Assembly (NCBI GenBank): GCA_021161085.1
Contig: JAGHBH010000165.1
Location: 1-5,100, forward strand
Source: Thermoplasmata archaeon
Lineage (GTDB): Archaea; Thermoplasmatota; Thermoplasmata; JAGHBH01
DNA: 5,100 nt
Reading direction: 5' to 3'
Shown here: positions 1-4,812 of the stretch, piece by piece
How the letters are laid out: every line of letters begins with the position of its first letter
Numbering within the stretch: the stretch's first letter is position 1
The notes under the pieces: generated by a model
Seen by the model: only the letters and a program-made list of their open reading frames with translations
Databases searched by the model: none
What the model was told of the DNA's origin: nothing
Position numbers and translations under genes: made by a program

Positions 1-1
1 G

Positions 2-2206
2 ATGAGCACGTTGGAGATGGTGCTGGAGATGGAGGGGAGCGCCGGGAGAAAGGAGAAGGCCAACGTGTCCACCTCCAATGTGCCGTGTATTAGATACTTC
101 TTCGGCAGGAAGAGGGAGATGGACGAGATACGGGCAGCCCTCTCCACTGGAGCAAGGATGATCATAATCACGGGCATGCCGGGGATAGGGAAGACCACCC
201 TCGGTGTACGAATATTCCATGAATATGAGGACGAGATGAACGTGTTCTGGTATCCCATCCACGAGTGGGACACGCCCAGGAGCATCCTGGTCCTTCTGAG
301 CGAGTTCCTCTACAACATGGGAAAGCCCGGGCTGAAAAAGATGCTCCGTCATGCGAAGAAGATCGCAATGGACGATATCGCGATGGTGCTCCGTGAAGAC
401 CCTCCCGAGAACTCTCTCTTCATATTCGACGACTTCCAGAAGGCGACGGAGGATGTGGAGCGGTTCCTTCTCGTGCTGAGGGAAGCCGTATGCCGTACGG
501 AAGACGGTGCCGTGATCCTTTTGACCAGGGTGCTCCCCTCATTCTATGACGTGGGAGAGGCCGTTCTCAAGAAGAGCATGTGCGAGATCAGGCTGGGGGG
601 GCTGGACTATGAGGCGAGCCTGTCCCTCCTGGAGGAGAGGGGCATAGACCCTGAACGCGGCGGGGAACTCTATGCGCTTACAGGTGGACATCCGCTGGCC
701 CTTGAGCTCATAGAGACCAAGGATGGTGTCGAAGAAGGAAAGGATCTGATGAGATATCTTTACGCCGAGGTCTCTCGGAGGCTCACACCGGAGGAAAGGG
801 ATCTGATGTCCTTTCTGTCCGTTTACACGGAGCCCGTGCCCGTTGACATGCTGCTGGAGAAGGATTTTGCCTATGAGACTGTTCGGGAGCTGATCAAAAA
901 GAGCCTGCTTTTGGAAAAGGCCGATGGAAGGATTCTACAGCATGATTTGATCAAAAGCTTCTTCTACGATACGATGCCAGGGGGGGAGAAGAGGAGGAGA
1001 CACGTTGACGCTGCGAGAGCTTACGAGATGGAGGGGGGAGAACACGACAGCGTCATGGTCATATACCATTACTTGAGGGGGGGCGAACAGCAACATGCGG
1101 TAGAGCGGCTGCTGGAATATGGCGGCCCGCTTATAAAACGGGGATACAGCGGTGAGATCAGGGAGCTTGTAGAGGAGCTGGATGAAGGGAAAATGAAGAG
1201 AGAGCATCTGGCAGGCGTTCTATCGCTGAAAGGAGACATATATGACCTCACAGGGGAATGGGACAGGGCCATCGAATGCTATGAGGCCTCGCAGAGGTTG
1301 AACGAAGAGATCGGAGATGACAGGGGCGTGGCAAGGGCCGCCCTCAACATTGGCCGCCTCTATGCGGAGAGAAGCATGTGGGAAGAGGCGCTTGAAAATT
1401 TCGAAAGATGCATGGATATCTCTGGGCGCATCAACGACCAGAAGCTAACGGCAGACGCATATCACAACATGGGGCGGGTGCTCTTCCGAAGGGGCGAACT
1501 GGACAGGGCGAAGGGCCTTCTGAAAAAATCGCTTGCGATATATAAGAAAAACAGAGACATTCCGGGTATGGCAGGGGTATACACCGCCCTGGCGAATCTC
1601 CACGTAAATAGAGGGGAATACGACGAGGCCATTGAGAAATATTCCAACGCTCTGGAGCTTCTCAAGACACTGGGAGACAAACCGGAGATCGCAAGGGTAT
1701 ACATCAACATAGGGGTAGCGCACGACCTCAAAGGAGACCGCGAGAAGGCCCTGATATATTATGAGAAAGAGATAGAACTCGCCGGAGAGATCGGCGACGT
1801 TAGGAAAAAGGGATACGGATTGATCAACGCATCATATGCCTATCTGGACATGGGCAACCTAACCAGGGCGATGGAATACTGTAAAGAGGGACTGGAGATA
1901 TTCACACATCTGAAAGAAAAGCTGCTGATCGGAGACGGATACTGCCTCTACGCCAGCATACTCGCGCAGGAGAAAGAGTGGGACAAATCGGCAGACTACT
2001 TCGAGAAATCCATCGGAATCCACGAAGACCTAAAGAGCATTGACGGGCTCTCACAGACACACCTCTATTACGCCAGAATGCTGTCTGCGAAGGGCGACAG
2101 AGAAAAAGCGAGGACGCACCTCCTGAAAGCACTCGAATATTACAAAAAGCTCGGGAACGAGGAGAAGATAAAAGAGATAGAAAGGGAACTCGATGCTCTC
2201 TCCTGA
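2..2206 (+). CDS. STAND-class (NB-ARC-like) P-loop ATPase with C-terminal TPR array, probably 5'-truncated
   Basis: This is probably a signal-sensing ATPase switch of the STAND class, cytoplasmic because no membrane segment or signal peptide is visible. Residue numbers count from the ATG at base 2. The NTPase core starts near residue 32 (FFGRKREMDEI). Walker A is GMPGIGKTT (58-66), Walker B is LFIFDD (139-144), an LLTR arginine (R176) follows the next strand, and GGHPLAL (228-234) matches the GLPL box. A winged helix spans about 258-325 and contains QHDLI (313-317), which resembles the MHD motif of NB-ARC proteins. A helical linker leads to eight TPRs (about 401-720), the usual ligand-sensing part. 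The first 28 residues look like a polar linker, and relatives often carry an N-terminal HTH or effector domain, so the true start is probably upstream of the window. If the ATG at base 2 is genuine, no Shine-Dalgarno site can be checked. The family call is firm; the ligand and output are unknown. Confidence 0.9.
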   Translation: MSTLEMVLEMEGSAGRKEKANVSTSNVPCIRYFFGRKREMDEIRAALSTGARMIIITGMPGIGKTTLGVRIFHEYEDEMNVFWYPIHEWDTPRSILVLLSEFLYNMGKPGLKKMLRHAKKIAMDDIAMVLREDPPENSLFIFDDFQKATEDVERFLLVLREAVCRTEDGAVILLTRVLPSFYDVGEAVLKKSMCEIRLGGLDYEASLSLLEERGIDPERGGELYALTGGHPLALELIETKDGVEEGKDLMRYLYAEVSRRLTPEERDLMSFLSVYTEPVPVDMLLEKDFAYETVRELIKKSLLLEKADGRILQHDLIKSFFYDTMPGGEKRRRHVDAARAYEMEGGEHDSVMVIYHYLRGGEQQHAVERLLEYGGPLIKRGYSGEIRELVEELDEGKMKREHLAGVLSLKGDIYDLTGEWDRAIECYEASQRLNEEIGDDRGVARAALNIGRLYAERSMWEEALENFERCMDISGRINDQKLTADAYHNMGRVLFRRGELDRAKGLLKKSLAIYKKNRDIPGMAGVYTALANLHVNRGEYDEAIEKYSNALELLKTLGDKPEIARVYINIGVAHDLKGDREKALIYYEKEIELAGEIGDVRKKGYGLINASYAYLDMGNLTRAMEYCKEGLEIFTHLKEKLLIGDGYCLYASILAQEKEWDKSADYFEKSIGIHEDLKSIDGLSQTHLYYARMLSAKGDREKARTHLLKALEYYKKLGNEEKIKEIERELDALS
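1202..2161 (+). repeat. Eight TPR units with an exact 40-residue (120-base) period
   Basis: These repeats encode the C-terminal sensor of the STAND ATPase. The small-residue position that opens helix A of each repeat (G/A/S in patterns such as GDIYDLTGEWDRAIECYE) falls at residues 411, 451, 491, 531, 571, 611, 651 and 691, with no indel between units. Each unit carries the TPR pattern of a small residue, then G or an equivalent near position 8, then an aromatic or charged residue and an A in helix B. The 40-residue spacing, rather than the canonical 34, resembles the longer TPRs of LGN/kinesin-light-chain-like proteins and implies longer helices or loops. The units are diverged at the DNA level, so this is an old protein repeat and not a recent tandem duplication. 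Confidence 0.9.
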
Positions 2207-2212
2207 CTGAGA

Positions 2213-2251
2213 GGACGGGCTTCCGTCGAAGTTGGGCGCACGCTCCCGTCC
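2213..2251 (+). terminator. Nested stem-loop just after the ATPase stop (possible 3' end structure)
   Basis: GGACGGG (2213-2219) pairs perfectly with CCCGTCC (2245-2251). Inside it, CTTC (2220-2223) pairs with GAAG (2228-2231) around a CGTC tetraloop. A competing small hairpin, GACGG-GCTT-CCGTC, covers 2214-2227. The structure begins six bases after the TGA at 2204-2206, so it would sit in the 3' end of the ATPase mRNA. No T-run follows, as an archaeal intrinsic terminator would need, so it may instead stabilise the RNA or be chance in GC-rich DNA. Confidence 0.3.
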
Positions 2252-2269
2252 CGAGAGCCGGGCCCCTTG

Positions 2270-2291
2270 CATGAAACAGGTCTGTTTGATG
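2270..2291. promoter_or_regulatory. 22-bp imperfect palindrome, candidate operator
   Basis: The left arm CATGAAACAG and the right arm CTGTTTGATG are separated by GT. Nine of the ten arm positions pair; the exception is the G/G at 2273 and 2288. The size suits a dimeric helix-turn-helix regulator. It lies 63 bases after the ATPase stop and about 270 bases before the pyrophosphatase start, too far upstream for a simple promoter-blocking repressor of that gene. An RNA hairpin is the alternative. The palindrome itself is seen directly; its function is inferred. Confidence 0.35.
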
Positions 2292-2293
2292 TG

Positions 2294-2328
2294 GTTCTGT
2301 GGGGAGTGTGGGGAGGTGTTCTGTGGGG
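2294..2328 (+). repeat. Direct repeat GTTCTGTGGGG in a G-rich stretch
   Basis: GTTCTGTGGGG occurs at 2294-2304 and again at 2318-2328, 24 bases apart. A third TGTGGGG lies between them at 2307-2313. The G4 runs at 2301-2304, 2310-2313 and 2325-2328, with GGG at 2337-2339, could in principle form a loose G-quadruplex with loops of 5, 11 and 8 bases. The TGTGGGG spacings (9 and 15 bases) are multiples of three, so the repeat could instead encode Cys-Gly repeats in a doubtful small reading frame. Confidence 0.5.
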
Positions 2329-2390
2329 CAGCATGCGGGACGAGACATTGGCCACCCTCAGAACCGGGCAGCCGGCATACAGAACGGCGG

Positions 2391-2430
2391 CGGGTCAAAG
2401 CGTGCCAGAGCGTGCCAAAACGTGCCAAAA
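2391..2430. repeat. Tandem 10-bp repeats, three good copies and one degenerate
   Basis: The units are CGTGCCAGAG (2401-2410), CGTGCCAAAA (2411-2420) and CGTGCCAAAA (2421-2430). Directly before them, CGGGTCAAAG (2391-2400) matches the unit at seven of ten positions. The period is close to one helical turn, so the CGTGCC cores fall on the same face of the DNA, as in an array of binding sites. The array ends about 90 bases before the TATA box of the pyrophosphatase. Binding by a regulator or chromatin protein is inference. Confidence 0.6.
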
Positions 2431-2500
2431 AGGGTGATGGAAGGAAGGGCGCAGGAGGAAGGGCGTCAAATAGGTCAAACCCGCCGTGGGAATGCGGGGA

Positions 2501-2524
2501 TACCGCTGTTTATACCGCCATTTA
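2501..2524 (+). repeat. Tandem 12-bp repeat carrying two TATA-like boxes
   Basis: TACCGCTGTTTA (2501-2512) is followed at once by TACCGCCATTTA (2513-2524), ten of twelve identical. Each copy ends in the start of a TATA-like element: TTTATA at 2509-2514 and TTTATATATA at 2521-2530. A duplication may have created a second promoter start 12 bases upstream. The downstream box is the stronger one. Confidence 0.55.
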
Positions 2525-2530
2525 TATATA
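2521..2530 (+). promoter_or_regulatory. Archaeal TATA box (box A) of the pyrophosphatase gene
   Basis: TTTATATATA is an isolated AT-only block in a GC-rich region, on the gene's strand, and matches the archaeal box A consensus. With usual archaeal spacing, transcription would begin near 2550, leaving a leader of roughly 10-15 bases that still includes the GAGGT ribosome site. The bases before it (CCGCCA) are not a purine-rich B-recognition element, so activation may rely on the repeats upstream. Confidence 0.8.
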
Positions 2531-2535
2531 CCTCT

Positions 2536-2554
2536 CTCGGGATGGCCGCCCGAG
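2536..2554. promoter_or_regulatory. Inverted repeat spanning the predicted transcription start
   Basis: CTCGGG (2536-2541) and CCCGAG (2549-2554) form a perfect six-base dyad with a seven-base spacer. It lies between the TATA box and the ribosome site and covers the expected start point. A protein bound here could block transcription initiation. If transcription began further upstream, at the TTTATA of 2509-2514, the same bases would fold into a hairpin that partly masks the ribosome site. Both roles are inferred. Confidence 0.35.
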
Positions 2555-2556
2555 GT
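2552..2556 (+). promoter_or_regulatory. Shine-Dalgarno site for the pyrophosphatase
   Basis: GAGGT ends seven bases before the ATG at 2564. This favours that ATG over the in-frame ATG at 2576, and over the out-of-frame ATG at 2557, which directly abuts the site. Confidence 0.7.
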
Positions 2557-2563
2557 ATGAGAC

Positions 2564-4774
2564 ATGACCGTTGACATGGGTGTTCTGGCTCCGCTGGCCA
2601 GTCTTCTGGCTGTTCTGTTCGCCGGCTATCTCTATGCCACCCTCAAAAAGCAGGATTCCGGCACGGAAGAGATGAGGGAGATATCCCACGCCATCCAGGA
2701 GGGAGCGTCGGCATATCTCAGGAGACAGTACAAGGGCGTGGCCATATTCTTCGTTCTGATGTTCATCGTCCTCCTGGCCGTCTCTTTCCTGGGCTATCTC
2801 ACCATCTATGCCTCCTTCGCCTTCGTCACCGGCGGCTTCCTCTCGGCGTTGAGCGGATTCGTCGGAATGAAGGTCGCCACCATGTCCAACGCCAAGACCA
2901 CCGCGGCCGCAAAGCACAGCCTCAACAAGGCCCTTAGAACCGCATTTTCCAGCGGCGCCGTCATGGGCCTCATGGTCGTCGCCCTGGGCCTCTTCCATGT
3001 CACCCTGTGGTTCTTCCTCCTCAAGGACGTGCTCAGCCTCCCCATAGAACAGGTCACCGCCACCATAGTCACCTCTGGGATGGGGGCGTCCAGCATGGCC
3101 CTCTTCGCCCGTGTGGGCGGCGGGATATACACCAAGGGGGCGGACGTGGGAGCGGACCTGGTGGGAAAGGTCGAGGCGGGCATACCGGAGGACGACCCCA
3201 GGAACCCTGCGGTCATAGCGGACAACGTGGGTGACAACGTCGGGGACGTGGCCGGCATGGGGGCGGACCTTTTCGAGAGCTACGTGGGCAGCATAGTGGC
3301 CACAATGGCCCTGGGTGCTTCGGCCGCCCTCTCCCTTCCCCGAGCCGAGCAGGCCCTCTTCGGGGGATACAGTGAGGCCACCACGGCCTTCGTCACCCTA
3401 CCGATGGTGATCGCCGCTGTCGGGATATTCGCCAGCATAATAGGCACCTTCTTCGTGAAAACGGAGGAGAAGGCGGATCAGAGGGCACTACTGACGGCCC
3501 TCCGGCGGGGGGTATACGGGGCCACAATACTGGTGGTCATATTTACCTACATAGCCATAGACCAGATACTGGGGTCCAGATATATGGGGGTCTGGTTCGC
3601 CCTCCTCTCCGGCCTCATCGCCGGCAACATCATAGGCTTCAACACCGAATATTTCACCAGCGACAGCTACAACCCCACCAAGAGCATATCCAAATCCGCC
3701 AAGACCAGCGCTGCCACGGTGATGATAACCGGACTCTCCGTGGGTATGCTCAGCACTCTCATCCCCATAATCGTGGTAGGCGTTTCAGTCATCACCAGCT
3801 TCTTCCTTGCAGGCGGCAGTCTGGCCGACCCGGAGATAGGCCTATATGGGATAGGCATGGCGGCCGTGGGTATGCTCAGCACCCTGGGGATAACCCTCTC
3901 CACGGACGCATACGGGCCTGTGGCGGACAACGCCGGAGGAATAGCGGAGATGAGCCACCAGGAGGCCTATGTGAGAGAGAGGACGGACGCCCTGGACGCC
4001 CTGGGCAATACCACGGCTGCCACGGGAAAGGGCTTCGCCATAGGCTCCGCAGCCCTCACCGCCCTAGCCCTGATAGCAGCCTATCTGGACTCCATAAAAC
4101 GGTATGCATGGGAGAGCAACATAGCCGGACTACACACCACCTACGTCGGAAGGAACGGCATCCCGGGTTACGCCTTCGTTCCCTATAGCGATATCATCTC
4201 CCACTACCAGCTCAACATACTCAACCCCCTCCTCCTGGCCGGGATGTTCATCGGGGCCATGCTACCTTTCATATTCTGCTCCATCACCATGAACGCCGTG
4301 GGAAGGGCCGCCCAGAAGATGGTTGAAGAGGTCAGAAGACAGTTCCGAACGATGCCCGGCATAATGAAAGGCACGCAGAAACCGGACTATGGAAGGTGTG
4401 TGGACATCAGCACCCGGGCCGCCCAGAAAGAGATGGTCACCCCTGCCATCATAGCCATCGCGGTACCCATAGCCATCGGCCTCCTCCTAGGCGTGGCAGC
4501 GGAGATAGGTCTGGTGATAGGAGCCCTGGTGAGCGGCTTCGTCCTCGCCGTGTTCATGGCCAACGCCGGAGGCGCATGGGACAACGCCAAGAAATACATA
4601 GAGAAGGGGCACTACGGCGGCAAGGGAAGCCCCGCCCACAAGGCCAGTATCATAGGAGATACCGTGGGAGACCCCTTCAAGGACACCAGCGGGCCGAGCC
4701 TCAACATACTCATAAAACTGATGAGCATGACCAGCCTGGTGTTCGCGGCCCTGTTCATAGCCTCCCCGTTCTAG
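2564..4774 (+). CDS. hppA: Membrane-bound ion-translocating pyrophosphatase, K+-dependent type
   Basis: This integral membrane enzyme (EC 7.1.3.1 or 7.2.3.1) hydrolyses pyrophosphate and pumps H+ or Na+ out of the cytoplasm. The 736 residues, about 16 hydrophobic helices and all family motifs suggest an intact gene. The N-terminal signature EEMREISHAIQEGASAYLRR covers 35-54. The substrate site includes K191, the DX7KXE motif (D194, K202, E204) and DNVGDNVGD (220-228). Further motifs are STDAYGPVADNAGGIAEM (446-463), D673 and K676, and GDTVGDPFKDTSGP (698-711). GNTTAATGKG (481-490) has Ala485 and Gly488, where K+-independent enzymes carry Lys and Thr, so K+ dependence is expected. DLFESY (235-240) puts the gating glutamate (E238) where Na+-pumping enzymes such as that of Thermotoga maritima have it, but some H+ pumps share this, so the ion is undecided. 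The loop at about 508-550 seems longer than usual. The gene has its own TATA box and GAGGT site. Confidence 0.97.
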   Translation: MTVDMGVLAPLASLLAVLFAGYLYATLKKQDSGTEEMREISHAIQEGASAYLRRQYKGVAIFFVLMFIVLLAVSFLGYLTIYASFAFVTGGFLSALSGFVGMKVATMSNAKTTAAAKHSLNKALRTAFSSGAVMGLMVVALGLFHVTLWFFLLKDVLSLPIEQVTATIVTSGMGASSMALFARVGGGIYTKGADVGADLVGKVEAGIPEDDPRNPAVIADNVGDNVGDVAGMGADLFESYVGSIVATMALGASAALSLPRAEQALFGGYSEATTAFVTLPMVIAAVGIFASIIGTFFVKTEEKADQRALLTALRRGVYGATILVVIFTYIAIDQILGSRYMGVWFALLSGLIAGNIIGFNTEYFTSDSYNPTKSISKSAKTSAATVMITGLSVGMLSTLIPIIVVGVSVITSFFLAGGSLADPEIGLYGIGMAAVGMLSTLGITLSTDAYGPVADNAGGIAEMSHQEAYVRERTDALDALGNTTAATGKGFAIGSAALTALALIAAYLDSIKRYAWESNIAGLHTTYVGRNGIPGYAFVPYSDIISHYQLNILNPLLLAGMFIGAMLPFIFCSITMNAVGRAAQKMVEEVRRQFRTMPGIMKGTQKPDYGRCVDISTRAAQKEMVTPAIIAIAVPIAIGLLLGVAAEIGLVIGALVSGFVLAVFMANAGGAWDNAKKYIEKGHYGGKGSPAHKASIIGDTVGDPFKDTSGPSLNILIKLMSMTSLVFAALFIASPF
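3738..3882 (+). repeat. 19-bp perfect direct repeat inside the pyrophosphatase gene
   Basis: The word CCGTGGGTATGCTCAGCAC occurs at 3738-3756 and 3864-3882. The copies are 126 bases (42 codons) apart and in frame, encoding VGMLST at residues 393-398 and 435-440 in two neighbouring membrane helices. Both peptides fit family conservation; the identical codons are the unexpected part. Confidence 0.85.
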
Positions 4775-4812
4775 TTTCAGATACTATAGAAGGGTATGAC
4801 GGGGCCACCTGC
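4775..4812. other. 38-base convergent intergenic gap
   Basis: The pyrophosphatase (stop TAG at 4772-4774) and the minus-strand gene (stop at 4813-4815) converge here. I see no T-run on either strand. The only symmetry is a weak four-base dyad, ATAC (4781-4784) with GTAT (4794-4797). The two transcripts may therefore overlap at their 3' ends. Confidence 0.6.

Larger units (their letters stand above)
2207..2563. other. 357-base intergenic region dense in short repeats and dyads
   Basis: No convincing gene lies here. The region separates the STAND ATPase from the pyrophosphatase and ends in the pyrophosphatase promoter. From left to right it holds a nested inverted repeat, a 22-bp palindrome, a G-rich stretch with repeated TGTGGGG, a 10-bp tandem repeat, three GTCAAA words, a tandem 12-bp element with two TATA-like boxes, and an inverted repeat at the expected transcription start. 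A reading frame of up to 111 codons crosses it, but it runs through the promoter and the 10-bp repeats and is judged doubtful. No tRNA, CRISPR array or insertion-sequence end is visible. Confidence 0.75.

Noticed and set aside
1902..2348. Minus-strand open frame of 148 codons over the end of the ATPase gene and the gap
   Set aside because: Most of it is antisense to the clear TPR-coding sequence. Its product is Ser/Pro/Arg-rich without a recognisable domain, and the overlapping frames are similar shadows.
2557..2574. Five-codon upstream frame (MRHDR) overlapping the pyrophosphatase start
   Set aside because: Its ATG directly abuts the GAGGT site with no spacer, so initiation there is unlikely. 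The ATG at 2564 has proper spacing.
2522..2998. Minus-strand open frame of 158 codons over the pyrophosphatase start
   Set aside because: It is antisense to the promoter and conserved N terminus of the pyrophosphatase, and the Gly/Glu/His-rich product is typical of an antisense shadow.
2806..3258. Minus-strand open frame of 150 codons inside the pyrophosphatase
   Set aside because: It lies wholly antisense to catalytic motifs, and the product is Pro/Thr/Ala-rich low complexity.
4772..4800. Possible transcription terminator after the pyrophosphatase
   Set aside because: Only a four-base dyad and TTTC are present. There is no T-run or stable stem.
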